Shown here piece by piece: positions 1 to 9,174 of a stretch of DNA of 34,109 nucleotides; position 1 is the first letter of the stretch, and each line of letters begins with the position of its first letter. The stretch is from Pontibacillus marinus BH030004 = DSM 16465 (lineage in GTDB: Bacteria; Bacillota; Bacilli; Bacillales; BH030062). The position numbers and the translations under genes were made by a program. The stretch lies in contig NZ_AULJ01000050.1 of the NCBI RefSeq assembly GCF_000425225.1, forward strand, positions 1 to 34,109, written 5' to 3'. The notes beneath the pieces are model-generated. The model was not told the origin of the DNA. It was given only the letters and a program-made list of their open reading frames with translations, and did no database searches.

Positions 1-97
1 TCACTTGAATGCAAAATGATATAACCACAAATTCAAAGTCAGAAAACCGTACGATAGCTGCGGTTTCGTTATTCACCATTCGGCCAAGGTGGGCTGT

Positions 98-137
98 GGA
101 ACCACCCCGCACCAGCTTATTCAACATAACTGCCATA
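98..137 (-). repeat. Inverted partial copy of the dispersed repeat
   Basis: Read on the minus strand, these 40 bases match 17970-18009 with a single difference (position 125 against 17982). The match includes the motif GCTGGTGCGGGGTGG. Beyond base 98 the two copies diverge, and here a short GGTGGGCTGTGGAACCACC inverted repeat replaces the TTCCGTTGCT end seen at 18006. Bases 1-97 hold a small AAACCG/CGGTTT inverted repeat and no gene that I can support. Like the copy at 17970, this one lies just beyond a terminator hairpin that contains AAGTAGTTC. Confidence 0.85.
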
Positions 138-173
138 TAGCTGAATAACTTTGCCAATCAAAAATACCTCGAC

Positions 174-204
174 ATAAACAAAAGTAGTTCAATTGTGGAA
201 CTAC
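174..204 (-). terminator. Rho-independent terminator of the lipoprotein gene
   Basis: On the minus strand GTAGTTC and GAACTAC form a perfect 7-bp stem with a 7-base loop, followed by TTTTGTTT. It lies about 60 bases after the stop of the lipoprotein gene. A second GAACTAC-type arm at about 228-236 allows a larger alternative hairpin resembling the terminator after nth (17892-17943). Confidence 0.75.
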
Positions 205-265
205 ATTACATTCTGAGCTCCAAAACTGAACTACTTCATTTTAAATATAAATAGCTTATTAGCTA

Positions 266-880
266 TTATTTCATCTCATCTGATAGGTTTGGTGCTTTTA
301 AACCAACCTCTTTATACATAGCACTTATCTTTTCTTGAAATGCTTTGAACTTTTCATCAGCTTTACTGAAGTCAGCCTCTAAAGGAGTATCTAACGCTGA
401 TTTCGCTTCTTTAAAATAAGCCTTTAAGTCCGTAAGAGCATCGTCTAATTGACTCTTCATATCCTCAGGAAGTTCGCCTTCAGGTTCGAAGGATTCAATA
501 GCTTTAACTGCTTGGTCAGAAGCTTCTTGTGCTTCTGAAGCACCTTCTTGAATAGACGTCTTTAATTTTTCTTTTTCCTTTTCTTCTTTCGTCTCAGAAA
601 GTGTTTTTAAATCAGACTGCACAGCTACGATTTTCTCGTTATAAGATCTGATTTCTTTTACTAAGGACATTTGTGCATCAAGAAGAGCTGATTTTACAGC
701 CTTGTTCTGATCTTCTGTTGTACTTTCATTGTCTTGATTTTTCTCTTCGTCCTTAGATTCTTCATTTTGCTTTTCTTCTTTCTCGGGTTGATCTTGTGAA
801 TCACCCGCGTTTTCTCCATTACTGCACCCTGCAACTGTTAAAACAGTAGCTAAGGATAGTAGAAATAGAAAATGTTTCAT
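266..880 (-). CDS. Putative lipoprotein with charged coiled-coil body, function unknown
   Basis: A 204-residue protein beginning MKHFLFLL, with a hydrophobic signal segment and lipobox VAGC that places the lipidated cysteine at residue 19. After the cysteine come about 50 residues rich in Glu, Asp, Lys, Asn and Gln, typical of a flexible linker. A predicted helical body rich in Glu/Lys heptads runs to the C-terminus. The start at 880 is chosen because the signal peptide begins there and GAGGGG lies upstream; the open frame continues 14 residues further without a signal or ribosome site. It lies downstream of ypjC on the same strand and is closed by its own terminator. It should be anchored to the outer face of the membrane. 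I do not recognise a named family; a loose resemblance to helical cell-wall-binding lipoproteins of Bacillaceae is inference only. Confidence 0.85.
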   Translation of the reverse strand: MKHFLFLLSLATVLTVAGCSNGENAGDSQDQPEKEEKQNEESKDEEKNQDNESTTEDQNKAVKSALLDAQMSLVKEIRSYNEKIVAVQSDLKTLSETKEEKEKEKLKTSIQEGASEAQEASDQAVKAIESFEPEGELPEDMKSQLDDALTDLKAYFKEAKSALDTPLEADFSKADEKFKAFQEKISAMYKEVGLKAPNLSDEMK

Positions 881-958
881 TGAATATGACCCCTCTCTAT
901 ATTTTGTATGGACATACCCCACAAGTACGGTATATCCAAAAAAAGGGAGGGTTAAACG

Positions 959-1843
959 TTAGTTTTCAATTGGATTTTTGTTCTCATCTAAGGTGAATCC
1001 TTCTCCAAGAACATCATGTACAGTATTAACTGCTACAAAAGCATGAGGGTCAACTGAATGAATAATATTTTTTAATCGAACGATTTCATTTCGAGCAACT
1101 ACGCAATAGAGGACATCTCGTCGTTCACCAGTGAAACTTCCCTTACCAGCTAAGACCGTAACACCACGATCCATGTCTTTCATAATTTTGGCTGATATAG
1201 CTTGACTCTCACCAGATATAATGGTTGCACCACGAGCTGCATAAGCACCTTCTTGAATAAAATCAATCACTCTTGCTCCTACAAAGACTGCTATCAATGT
1301 GTACATCCCTTGTATGTAATCAAGATAAATAAGGACTGAAGCAGCTATTACGCAAGCATCAAATACGAACATGGTACGCCCCATGCTCCAACCGGCATAT
1401 TTATGTACCAGTCGGGCAATGATATCAACACCACCTGTAGTGCCTCCGCTTCGAAAGATTATACCAAGACCTAGCCCTATGAACACACCAGCAAATAATG
1501 CAGCAATGATCATTTCATTTTGTAACTCAAAGTGAACGTTTTCCATGAAAAATGGTAATTCAAAAAACCATAAAAAGAATGATACGGCAAATGTTCCGAT
1601 AAGCGAATAAACTAGCGTATTCCGACCAAGTAGCTTCCATCCAATAATAAAGACGGGAATGTTTAAAATAAGGTTCATTATAGCAATCGGTAACCCAAAA
1701 TGATCTAATATTAATAGAATTCCTGTAAATCCGCCTTCAGCAAGATTGTTCTGCATATTAAAGTAGATTACACCAAAGCTAAATATAGCTGATCCTAGTA
1801 AAATAAATAAAGTATTTACTAAACGTACTCCAAGAAACTGCAT
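959..1843 (-). CDS. ypjC: YitT/UPF0750-family membrane protein YpjC
   Basis: A 294-residue integral membrane protein. The N-terminal two thirds carry about six hydrophobic helices with the Gly-rich YitT-type stretches (for example GVFIGLGLGIIFRSGGTTGG). The last roughly 80 residues form a soluble DUF2179-type domain beginning near RGATIISGES. The open frame extends upstream to 2008. I place the start at 1843 (MQFLGV) because AAGGAGG lies 7 bases upstream and a TATAAT box with 17-base spacing lies at 1868-1896, inside the longer frame. A start at 1849 (MSMQ) is too close to the ribosome site. In B. subtilis a UPF0750 gene, ypjC, lies next to ypjD, which matches this position, although here the two are divergent. 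The transport or regulatory role is not established for the family. Confidence 0.9.
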   Translation of the reverse strand: MQFLGVRLVNTLFILLGSAIFSFGVIYFNMQNNLAEGGFTGILLILDHFGLPIAIMNLILNIPVFIIGWKLLGRNTLVYSLIGTFAVSFFLWFFELPFFMENVHFELQNEMIIAALFAGVFIGLGLGIIFRSGGTTGGVDIIARLVHKYAGWSMGRTMFVFDACVIAASVLIYLDYIQGMYTLIAVFVGARVIDFIQEGAYAARGATIISGESQAISAKIMKDMDRGVTVLAGKGSFTGERRDVLYCVVARNEIVRLKNIIHSVDPHAFVAVNTVHDVLGEGFTLDENKNPIEN

Positions 1844-1867
1844 TGACATGCCTCCTTCACTCCATTC

Positions 1868-1896
1868 ATTATAGACAAACCTATCTTGCGGAGCAA
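1868..1896 (-). promoter_or_regulatory. Sigma-A-type promoter of ypjC
   Basis: On the minus strand TTGCTC (1896-1891) and a perfect TATAAT (1873-1868) are separated by 17 bases. The predicted start of transcription is only about 10 bases before the ribosome site. The -10 box is perfect but the -35 box matches only in TTG. Confidence 0.55.
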
Positions 1897-2001
1897 TCGA
1901 AGTTTTTACGTAGTCATTCCGTTCTATGTAACTTAAAGAGTCACTCATGTTAAAAATCGCTTTGCATCCAACTTCATCAAGGATTGTTTCGGTTAAAAAA
2001 T

Positions 2002-2030
2002 TTGTCAAAGTCCGTCCTTTTAGCTAACAT
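2002..2030 (+). promoter_or_regulatory. Candidate promoter of the ypjD-dapB-pan operon
   Basis: TTGTCA (2002-2007, five of six consensus bases) is followed after 17 bases by TAACAT (2025-2030, four of six). It is the only reasonable pair in the gap before ypjD. The -10 box is weak, so this is tentative. Confidence 0.4.
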
Positions 2031-2072
2031 GAAGAGAGGTTAAAATTGATACATAGTGAAAGAGGGATGTTT

Positions 2073-2426
2073 GTGAAAAATAGAGAAGACTCTTTAACCA
2101 ATGTTGAAATGCAAGAAAGAGTACATAATTATATATCTCAATTTAAAGAAGGTTACTTTTCTCCATTAAGTATGCTTGCTCGTGTGACTGAAGAGGTTGG
2201 GGAGTTAGCACGTGAAATTAACCACCATTATGGAGAAAAGCCTAAAAAGAAATCAGAAGATGAAAAGGCTTTGGAAGAGGAATATGGTGACTTATTATTC
2301 GTAATGCTATGTTTTGCAAATTCATTAGATATCGATATAGATGAAAGTTTTAACCGTGTTATGGATAAATTTGAAGTAAGAGATAAAGACCGTTGGACGA
2401 AAATAGAGGAGGATCATATTGAGTAA
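2073..2426 (+). CDS. ypjD: MazG-like nucleotide pyrophosphohydrolase YpjD
   Basis: A 117-residue all-helical MazG/NTP-PPase protein, expected to hydrolyse (d)NTPs or modified nucleotides to the monophosphate and pyrophosphate. The metal-binding pattern is visible: EEVGE at residues 40-44 and EEEYGD at 68-73. The start is placed at GTG 2073, where AGAGGG precedes by 6 bases; the longer frame from TTG 2046 has no ribosome site. It is the first gene of the long operon and overlaps dapB by 8 bases, which implies translational coupling. The length fits the short single-domain MazG-like proteins of Bacillus rather than the two-domain E. coli MazG. The exact substrate cannot be told from sequence. 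Confidence 0.92.
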   Translation: MKNREDSLTNVEMQERVHNYISQFKEGYFSPLSMLARVTEEVGELAREINHHYGEKPKKKSEDEKALEEEYGDLLFVMLCFANSLDIDIDESFNRVMDKFEVRDKDRWTKIEEDHIE

Positions 2427-3219
2427 TACAAATGTAATTGTAGCAGGACCAAGAGGAAAGATGGGAAGTGAAGCTCTCCGAATGATAGAGAAGGAAGAGC
2501 AGTTTTCGTTAGTTGCTTGTATAGATCGAAAGAATGCTGGCTTAAAAGTACAAGACGTTGAAGGTCTACCTGCTTTTGATGCACCTATATATGATGATGT
2601 AGAACAATGTTTTCAAGATGTACAGGCAGATGTCTTAATTGATCTTACTACACCTGAGTTTGGGTATAAACACACGCGATTGGCATTAGAATACGGCATT
2701 CGTCCTGTTGTAGGAACAACTGGCTTTACGAAAGATCAATTAGCAGAACTAGAAGACTTAGCTGAAAAGAAAGAACTTGGTGTCGTGATCGCTCCAAACT
2801 TCGCATTAGGAGCAGTTCTGATGATGCAATTTTCAAAATGGGCAGCGAAATACTTTCCAGATGTTGAAATTATTGAGCGTCACCATGATCAAAAGCTTGA
2901 TGCCCCAAGTGGTACAGCCGTAAAGACTGCAGAATTGATACAAGAAGCACGAGAATCTAAGCAACAAGGTCATCCAGATGAAAAAGAAACGTTAGAAGGA
3001 GCACGTGGAGCAGATTTAGATGGCATGAAGATTCATAGTGTTCGTTTACCTGGACTCATTGCACATCAGGAAGTCGTGTTCGGTTCTAATGGACAAACGT
3101 TAACACTAAAGCATGATTCATACCACCGCGAATCTTTTATGTCAGGTGTGAAATTAGCTGTTGAACATGTATTGAAACTTGATGTACTCGTTTACGGTTT
3201 AGAAAATTTATTAGAATAA
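2419..3219 (+). CDS. dapB: 4-hydroxy-tetrahydrodipicolinate reductase
   Basis: A 266-residue enzyme of the diaminopimelate/lysine pathway, reducing 4-hydroxy-tetrahydrodipicolinate with NAD(P)H. The pathway also supplies dipicolinate for spores. The N-terminal Rossmann motif GPRGKMG (residues 10-16) binds the cofactor. The substrate-binding loop [13 protein letters not shown] begins at H155 and contains the proton-donor His pair 155/156 and K159. Translation begins at TTG 2419 with GAGGAGG upstream, overlapping the end of ypjD. The protein is full length, with no disrupted motif. Confidence 0.97.
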   Translation: MSNTNVIVAGPRGKMGSEALRMIEKEEQFSLVACIDRKNAGLKVQDVEGLPAFDAPIYDDVEQCFQDVQADVLIDLTTPEFGYKHTRLALEYGIRPVVGTTGFTKDQLAELEDLAEKKELGVVIAPNFALGAVLMMQFSKWAAKYFPDVEIIERHHDQKLDAPSGTAVKTAELIQEARESKQQGHPDEKETLEGARGADLDGMKIHSVRLPGLIAHQEVVFGSNGQTLTLKHDSYHRESFMSGVKLAVEHVLKLDVLVYGLENLLE

Positions 3220-3233
3220 AAGGAGATCGTCTA

Positions 3234-3647
3234 ATGAACATAGCATTAATTGCACACGACCAAAAGAAGGATGATATGGTTCAGTTTGCTACTGCTTATT
3301 CACATGTCTTAGAGAAGCATAATCTTTTTGCTACAGGGACAACAGGTAAACGAATAGAAGAAGCAACTGGTGTATCCTTGCATCGATTTCAATCAGGACC
3401 ATTAGGTGGAGACCAACAAATTGGAGCATATATTGCTCAGAATGATATGGATGTCATTATCTTTTTCAGAGATCCCTTAACAGCACAACCACATGAACCA
3501 GATGTTAGTGCTTTGATGAGATTGTGTGATGTGTATCAAATTCCGTTAGCTACGAATTTAGCTGCGGCTGAGATTATGATACATGCTATTGAACGGGGAG
3601 ACCTTCACTGGAGAGAGATCATCCACCATAATAAACAACAAGGGTGA
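3234..3647 (+). CDS. mgsA: Methylglyoxal synthase
   Basis: A 137-residue cytosolic enzyme converting dihydroxyacetone phosphate to methylglyoxal and phosphate, a bypass of lower glycolysis when phosphate is short. Conserved motifs are TGTTGKR (residues 34-40), GPLGGDQQ with the catalytic Asp at 60, and FFRDPL with Asp 80. AAAGGAGA lies 7 bases before ATG 3234. The stop falls 4 bases before bshA. In B. subtilis bshB1 lies between these two genes, so its place is empty here. Confidence 0.97.
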   Translation: MNIALIAHDQKKDDMVQFATAYSHVLEKHNLFATGTTGKRIEEATGVSLHRFQSGPLGGDQQIGAYIAQNDMDVIIFFRDPLTAQPHEPDVSALMRLCDVYQIPLATNLAAAEIMIHAIERGDLHWREIIHHNKQQG

Positions 3648-3651
3648 GAAG

Positions 3652-4791
3652 ATGAGTCGTACGAAGATTGGTATCACCTGCTATCCTACTGTGGGTGGAT
3701 CAGGTGTGATTGCCACTGAATTAGCAAAACTTTTGGCCGAAAAAGGGTATGAGATTCACTTTATTACATCGAATATCCCTTTTCGGTTAAAGCGCATTTA
3801 TCCAAATATTTATTATCATGAAGTCGAAATGAACCACTATCCTGTATTTCAATATCCGCCTTATGATCTTGCACTTGCAAACAAAATGGCTGAGGTTATA
3901 AATCGTGAACAAATTGATATTCTACATGTTCATTATGCAATGCCTCATGCAATTTGCGCGATATTAGCGAAAGAAATGGTGGAGCATGATGTGAAGATTG
4001 TAACGACCCTTCATGGTACAGATATAACCGTTTTAGGAGTAGATCCTAGCCTGAAAAATATGATTCGTTTTGGGATTGATCGTTCAGACAGGGTTACGGC
4101 TGTTTCAGAAAGTCTAGTGAATCAAACAAGAGAGATGCTTAATGTCGAAAGAAACATGGATGTAATTTATAATTTCGTAGATGAACGCGAATATAGACAA
4201 AGGGAAGAAGCAAATCATTTACGAGAAGAATACGGCATCCAATCTGATGAAAAAGTTATTATACATATATCTAATTTTCGACAAGTGAAGCGCGTTCAAG
4301 ATGTGATTTACTCATTCGAACGTATTACTCAAGAAGTAAACGCAAAGTTGTTACTTGTAGGGGATGGACCTGAATATTCTACGGTATGCCAGCTTGTAAG
4401 TGAATTGGGATTACGTGATCGTGTTATTTTTCTTGGTAAGCAAGAAAATGTATCAGAACTGTTATCCATATCGGATTTAAAACTTTTACTGTCCTCTAAA
4501 GAAAGCTTTGGGTTAGTTCTATTAGAAGCAATGGCCTGCGGTGTTCCTTGTATAGGTACGAATATTGGGGGGATACCAGAAGTGATTCAAAACGGTGAAT
4601 CTGGCTACATTTGTGAGCTTGGGGATATAGAGGATATCTCAAATAAATCCATTGAACTTTTAACGAACTTTGAAAAATGGACAGAGTTTTCCAAAAATGG
4701 TCTTCACAGAGTAAATCAAGATTTCCATTCAGAGACAGTTGTAAAACAGTATGAAGATGTTTATGAAGAGCTTCTTCAAACAGTGGAATAA
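3652..4791 (+). CDS. bshA: N-acetyl-alpha-D-glucosaminyl L-malate synthase (bacillithiol)
   Basis: A 379-residue GT4-family glycosyltransferase joining N-acetylglucosamine from UDP-GlcNAc to L-malate, the first step of bacillithiol synthesis. The N-terminal GGSG loop (residues 15-18) binds the donor phosphate. The C-terminal half has the GT4 E-X7-E motif (E284 to E292), followed by GVPCIGTNIGGIPEVI. The frame is open back to 3583, inside mgsA, but ATG 3652 gives the normal family length and has GGGTGAG just upstream. The deacetylase for the second step (BshB1) is not encoded beside it, and BshC is not in this window. Confidence 0.96.
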   Translation: MSRTKIGITCYPTVGGSGVIATELAKLLAEKGYEIHFITSNIPFRLKRIYPNIYYHEVEMNHYPVFQYPPYDLALANKMAEVINREQIDILHVHYAMPHAICAILAKEMVEHDVKIVTTLHGTDITVLGVDPSLKNMIRFGIDRSDRVTAVSESLVNQTREMLNVERNMDVIYNFVDEREYRQREEANHLREEYGIQSDEKVIIHISNFRQVKRVQDVIYSFERITQEVNAKLLLVGDGPEYSTVCQLVSELGLRDRVIFLGKQENVSELLSISDLKLLLSSKESFGLVLLEAMACGVPCIGTNIGGIPEVIQNGESGYICELGDIEDISNKSIELLTNFEKWTEFSKNGLHRVNQDFHSETVVKQYEDVYEELLQTVE

Positions 4792-4803
4792 GGAATGAGC
4801 AAT

Positions 4804-6006
4804 ATGGATAAGAAATTTTTAGATGCAATGCCCGTTGTATTGCACCTCCAATCAAGTGGATATGATACGTATTTTGTAGGTGGAGCGGTTAGGGATCAAC
4901 TATTAGGTAAGGAAATTTGGGATATAGATATTGCTACTGCAGCCAAACCTGATGAAGTCACCGAACTATTTGATAAAGTTATACCAGTAGGGATTGATCA
5001 TGGAACGGTTTTGGTGCGTTATGGGGGAGAATCTTACGAAGTAACTACTTTTCGTATAGATGGAGAGTACAATGACTTTCGCCATCCTGAAGAAGTAGAA
5101 TATGTCTCATCCATTGAAGAGGACCTTTCACGTAGAGATTTTACTATGAATGCTATAGCAATGGGTAAGGATGGACAAATCATTGATCCTTATGGGGGGC
5201 AAGAAGATATACGTGCTCAAAAAATAAAAACTGTAGGTTCTCCAGATGAGAGGTTTCAAGAAGATCCGCTTCGAATGATGAGAGCCATCCGTTTTGTAAG
5301 TCAACATGGGTTTGAACTTACAGATGGAACTTATTCAGCCTTCGATCAATGGAAGCACCTGCTCTCTCATATTGCTATTGAAAGAATTGCAGTTGAGTTT
5401 GAGAAATTATTTAATGGACATGAACTTAATAAGGCTTGGACACTACTTGTAGATTCAAATTTATATGCTCATTTACCTATATTAAATGAATCACCACAAT
5501 TAATGAATTCTACCAAAACGATTAAGTGGATCCCTTTGAATGATTTAGCTGAAGTCATAACCGTTTTTCATATATTAAAACCTGAGATTTCTATCGATAT
5601 GTGGGTGAAGCATTGGAAGCTCTCTAATCGTATCAAGCGAAAAAGTCTTACACTAGTTAATGCTTGGGATTTATGGCAAAACAGTAAAGAGAAACAGTGC
5701 CTTTATCTTCTTGGAGAGGACCACATAGCAGCCTTTTACAGGGTTTTATCAACGTTAAACACTCATTTTGATCAAGATATAAAGGAATTATTTAAGGCTC
5801 ACCATTCACTACCTATTCATTCTCGCAAAGACCTAAAAGTAGATGGTAATGATATAAAAGGATGGTTCCCAAATGAGAAACCTGGACCTTGGATTAAGCG
5901 ATTCATGGAGTCAGTAGAAGAGCTTATTATCAATGGAGAACTAGTGAATGATTCTCTTGAAATAAAAGAAAGGGTGACATCATGGAATCCACACGAGCTA
6001 AATTAA
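4804..6006 (+). CDS. cca: CCA-adding tRNA nucleotidyltransferase
   Basis: A 400-residue class II CCA-adding enzyme that builds or repairs the 3' CCA end of tRNA. The nucleotidyltransferase head shows GGAVRD (residues 26-31) and the metal-binding DID pair (D40, D42). RRDFTMNAIA and DPLRMMRAIRF of the neck/head nucleotide-recognition region follow. Two ATGs compete: 4795 touches the AAGGA ribosome site, whereas 4804 is 9 bases from it, so 4804 is preferred. The 3' end overlaps birA by 25 bases. The C-terminal region is less conserved, as is usual for the family. Confidence 0.96.
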   Translation: MDKKFLDAMPVVLHLQSSGYDTYFVGGAVRDQLLGKEIWDIDIATAAKPDEVTELFDKVIPVGIDHGTVLVRYGGESYEVTTFRIDGEYNDFRHPEEVEYVSSIEEDLSRRDFTMNAIAMGKDGQIIDPYGGQEDIRAQKIKTVGSPDERFQEDPLRMMRAIRFVSQHGFELTDGTYSAFDQWKHLLSHIAIERIAVEFEKLFNGHELNKAWTLLVDSNLYAHLPILNESPQLMNSTKTIKWIPLNDLAEVITVFHILKPEISIDMWVKHWKLSNRIKRKSLTLVNAWDLWQNSKEKQCLYLLGEDHIAAFYRVLSTLNTHFDQDIKELFKAHHSLPIHSRKDLKVDGNDIKGWFPNEKPGPWIKRFMESVEELIINGELVNDSLEIKERVTSWNPHELN

Positions 6007-6974
6007 TCGATGTGTTATCTTCAAATCCGGACCAATATATTTCCGGCCAGCTGTTATCTGAGAAACTAAATATTAGCCGGCCAGCCGTGTGGAAACACAT
6101 GAAGGAACTAGAGAAAGACGGTTATGAAGTTGAAGCGGTGCCACGAAAAGGTTATAGAATCGTATCCTATCCTGATAAGTTAAGTACCAATACATTGCAA
6201 TGGGGCTTGGATACTGATTGGTTAGGTCAAAATGTTATACATAAACCATCTGTATCATCCACCCAAATTTTGGCGCACCAACAAGCTCAAGAAGACGCAC
6301 CTCATGGTACCGTGATAGTCGCAGACGAACAAACAAAAGGTCGTGGTCGACTTAATCGTACATGGCACTCCCAAAAAGGTGATGGAATTTGGATGAGCAT
6401 TATACTACGGCCAACTTTTGAACCTCATCGTTCACCACAAATTACATTGTTAGCAGCGACCGTTTTGGCAGAAGTATTTAAAAGACATTGTGGGATTAAG
6501 CCACAAATTAAGTGGCCCAATGATCTTTTAACAGACGGAAAGAAGCTAGCAGGTATATTGACTGAATTGCAAGCTGAACAAGATCAAATTACTTATATTG
6601 TTTTAGGTATGGGGATTAACGTAAACCATGATCGAGACGTATTTCCTGAAGACATTCAAAATCAAGCTACCTCAATAAAACAAGAAACTGGGGAATCGTG
6701 GGCAATTGGTGCACTGATTCAAGATATTCTGCAAACGTTCGAGAAGCGTTATGAAGAGTTTATTGAAGAAGGATTTTCTAAGGTTAAGTTGCGATGGGAA
6801 GCTTTTGGTTATCGTTTAGGAGAAATTGTTGATATTAAAACACACCAACGAAGCTGGTCTGCTCGGATACTAGGAATTGAACATGATGGAGCTTTAAAAG
6901 TGTGTGATGAAGATGGTCAAGTGGATATTCTTTATTCGGCTGAAATACAGTGGGGAAGAGGTGACGGAAGTTGA
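5982..6974 (+). CDS. birA: Biotin--[acetyl-CoA-carboxylase] ligase and biotin repressor
   Basis: A 330-residue bifunctional BirA. The N-terminal winged helix (residues about 5-60, with [14 protein letters not shown] as the recognition part) binds the biotin operator. The catalytic domain has GRGRLNRTW (from residue 120), which holds biotinyl-5'-AMP, followed by KWPNDL and a C-terminal SH3-like cap. AAAGGGTGA precedes ATG 5982. The gene begins inside cca and ends overlapping panB by 4 bases, so it is tightly embedded in the operon. No biotin operon is present in the window. Confidence 0.96.
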   Translation: MESTRAKLIDVLSSNPDQYISGQLLSEKLNISRPAVWKHMKELEKDGYEVEAVPRKGYRIVSYPDKLSTNTLQWGLDTDWLGQNVIHKPSVSSTQILAHQQAQEDAPHGTVIVADEQTKGRGRLNRTWHSQKGDGIWMSIILRPTFEPHRSPQITLLAATVLAEVFKRHCGIKPQIKWPNDLLTDGKKLAGILTELQAEQDQITYIVLGMGINVNHDRDVFPEDIQNQATSIKQETGESWAIGALIQDILQTFEKRYEEFIEEGFSKVKLRWEAFGYRLGEIVDIKTHQRSWSARILGIEHDGALKVCDEDGQVDILYSAEIQWGRGDGS

Positions 6975-7810
6975 TAACAAGTGCACAAATTAAGAAAATG
7001 AAGCAAAATGAAGAGAAAATTTCTATGATTACGGCTTATGATTATCCATCAGCTAAACTAGCGGAACAAGCCGGAATGGATATGATTCTTGTTGGAGATT
7101 CACTTGGTATGGTTGTACTAGGTTATGATTCAACAATTCCTGTGACGGTTGATGATATGATTCATCATGGAAAAGCCGTAACACGTGGTGCTCAAAACAC
7201 TTATGTTGTAGTTGATATGCCGTTTATGTCTTACCATATATCCAATGAAGATACACTGAGAAATGCTACGAAAATCTTTCAGGAAACTGGAGCTCACGCT
7301 TTAAAGCTTGAGGGTGCAGATGAAGTGTTAGATAAGATTGAGATTTTACAAAAAGGTGGCATCCCTGTGGTGGCACATTTAGGTTTAACTCCTCAGTCTG
7401 TTAACGTACTTGAAGGATATCGTGTACAGGGTAAGGATCAGAAACAGGCAGAACAGTTAATTGAAGATAGCAAAAAAGCAGAAGAAAAGGGTGCTGTAGC
7501 ACTTGTGCTCGAGTGTGTTCCGAAGCAATTAGCTGAGCGAGTATCAGACATCCTTTCCATTCCTGTGATTGGTATTGGAGCTGGCGTAGGATGTGATGGT
7601 CAGGTACTGGTATATCACGATGTATTGAAATACGGTGTTGATCGTTTACCGAAGTTTGTGAAACCTTATGCAGAAGCAAATGATTGGATGTTTGAAGCCT
7701 TAAAAGCTTATGTACACGATGTGAAAACGAAGAACTTCCCAGAAGATCAGCATTCTTTTACGATGAGTGAAGATGCTCTTCCTCCGATTTATGGAGGAAA
7801 GGATACATGA
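6971..7810 (+). CDS. panB: 3-methyl-2-oxobutanoate hydroxymethyltransferase
   Basis: A 279-residue ketopantoate hydroxymethyltransferase, the first committed step towards pantothenate, using 5,10-methylene-tetrahydrofolate. Family motifs include [17 protein letters not shown] near the N-terminus, the metal-binding LVGDSLGMV, and [17 protein letters not shown] near residue 200. Translation starts at TTG 6971 within the birA stop (TTGA overlap) with GAGGTGA upstream. A 4-base ATGA overlap links it to panC, consistent with coupled expression of the pan genes. Confidence 0.97.
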   Translation: MITSAQIKKMKQNEEKISMITAYDYPSAKLAEQAGMDMILVGDSLGMVVLGYDSTIPVTVDDMIHHGKAVTRGAQNTYVVVDMPFMSYHISNEDTLRNATKIFQETGAHALKLEGADEVLDKIEILQKGGIPVVAHLGLTPQSVNVLEGYRVQGKDQKQAEQLIEDSKKAEEKGAVALVLECVPKQLAERVSDILSIPVIGIGAGVGCDGQVLVYHDVLKYGVDRLPKFVKPYAEANDWMFEALKAYVHDVKTKNFPEDQHSFTMSEDALPPIYGGKDT

Positions 7811-8679
7811 ACATTATTACAACTATACAAGAGATGAAAGAGACGGTTGCAAAACTTAAAAAAGATGGAAATACAATAGGGTTTGTTCCAACCATGGGAT
7901 ATTTACATGAAGGGCATAGAAAGCTAATGGCAGAGGCACGACAAGAAAATGATGTTGTAGTAGCAAGTATTTTTGTGAACCCTCTTCAATTTGGTCCAAA
8001 TGAGGACTATGATCGATATCCAAGGGATGAAGACCATGACCAAAAGGCTATTAAAGAAGAAAAGGTTGATATTTTATTTTACCCTCATGTCAATGAAATG
8101 TATCCAAAGGAACAAACGATACAAATGATAGTTCAAAGGCGTGTGAATGTTCTCTGTGGAAAAAGTAGAGAAGGCCATTTCGATGGTGTTGTAACGGTTT
8201 TAACGAAATTGTTTAATATTGTTCATCCAGATCGAATTTATTTTGGAATGAAAGACGCACAGCAAGTAGCTGTTGTCGATGCTTTATTGGAGGATTACAA
8301 CTTTTCCATTACACTTCGTCCTGTTGATACAGTACGTGAAGCAGATGGATTAGCGAAAAGCAGTCGTAATGTTAACTTATCCAGCCAAGAGCGTAAGGAA
8401 GCTCCAAATATTTATCAGGCTCTAGAGACTGGTAAAAAACTTGTAGAACAAGGTGAAATGGATCCAGAAGTTGTTATAGAGGAAGTTTCCCGTTTCATTC
8501 GGGAGCACACCCATGGTAAAATAGATTATGTTGATTGTCTTTCGTATCCAGAGTTGGAAAAAGTGGAAACGATAAATAGACAAATGATATTAGCTGTCGC
8601 AGTCCAATTTGAACATGCTCGCCTTATTGACAATATCGTGTTTAGTTCAAATGGTCAGCCTTCAACAGCAATTGTATAG
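7807..8679 (+). CDS. panC: Pantothenate synthetase
   Basis: A 290-residue pantoate--beta-alanine ligase, condensing pantoate with the beta-alanine made by PanD at the cost of ATP. The HIGH-like signature LHEGH (H34, H37) is in [13 protein letters not shown], and the KMSKS-like [10 protein letters not shown] follows the nucleotide-binding core. AGGAAAGG precedes ATG 7807, and the start overlaps the panB stop. The length is slightly above B. subtilis PanC, with no sign of damage. Confidence 0.97.
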   Translation: MNIITTIQEMKETVAKLKKDGNTIGFVPTMGYLHEGHRKLMAEARQENDVVVASIFVNPLQFGPNEDYDRYPRDEDHDQKAIKEEKVDILFYPHVNEMYPKEQTIQMIVQRRVNVLCGKSREGHFDGVVTVLTKLFNIVHPDRIYFGMKDAQQVAVVDALLEDYNFSITLRPVDTVREADGLAKSSRNVNLSSQERKEAPNIYQALETGKKLVEQGEMDPEVVIEEVSRFIREHTHGKIDYVDCLSYPELEKVETINRQMILAVAVQFEHARLIDNIVFSSNGQPSTAIV

Positions 8680-8690
8680 GAGGAAAGATT

Positions 8691-9083
8691 ATGTTTCGCA
8701 CCATGATGAAATCCAAAATTCATCGTGCCCGCGTGACGGAAGCAAATCTCAATTACGTTGGCAGTATAACTATAGATCAACATATTTTAGATGAAGTTGG
8801 TATTTTACCTCATGAACAGGTTCAAATCGTGAATAATAATAATGGAGCGCGTCTTGAAACGTATGTGATTCCAGGTGAACGCCATAGTGGTGTTATTTGT
8901 TTAAATGGAGCAGCAGCACGTTTGGTTCAACCAGATGATATTGTCATTATCGTTTCTTACGCTATGTTAAATGAGGATGAGCTGCAATCATTTAAGCCAA
9001 AAGTTGCTTTAATGAATGAGCATAATGAAATTACAGAAATGATTGAACAAGAACCTCCATTAACGTTAAGTAGCTCCCATTGA
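8691..9083 (+). CDS. panD: Aspartate 1-decarboxylase, pyruvoyl-dependent
   Basis: A 130-residue proenzyme that makes beta-alanine from L-aspartate. It cleaves itself between Gly24 and Ser25 in YVGSIT, turning Ser25 into the pyruvoyl cofactor. The N-terminal [18 protein letters not shown] and later GAAARL are family hallmarks. GGAGGAAAG lies before ATG 8691. It is the last gene of the operon, and its stop codon lies in the loop of the following terminator. Confidence 0.97.
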   Translation: MFRTMMKSKIHRARVTEANLNYVGSITIDQHILDEVGILPHEQVQIVNNNNGARLETYVIPGERHSGVICLNGAAARLVQPDDIVIIVSYAMLNEDELQSFKPKVALMNEHNEITEMIEQEPPLTLSSSH

Positions 9084-9099
9084 TTTGGGAGTTTTTTTC
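9074..9099 (+). terminator. Terminator of the ypjD-panD operon
   Basis: CTCCCA (9074-9079) pairs with TGGGAG (9086-9091), followed by a run of seven T. It overlaps the last codons of panD. Confidence 0.85.
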
Positions 9100-9174
9100 T
9101 TATAAAAGGTACAATAAAGTAATGAAGGAAGCATACCTGCTATTCATTACACCGAAAATAAAGAAGGTGAAAAC

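Noticed and set aside
1850-2008. N-terminal extension of the YitT-family frame up to TTG 2008
   Set aside because: It contains the TATAAT promoter box and has no ribosome site, whereas ATG 1843 has AAGGAGG and gives the family length.
4496-4855. 119-codon minus-strand frame across bshA and cca
   Set aside because: It is antisense to two well-identified genes, without ribosome site or recognisable domain.
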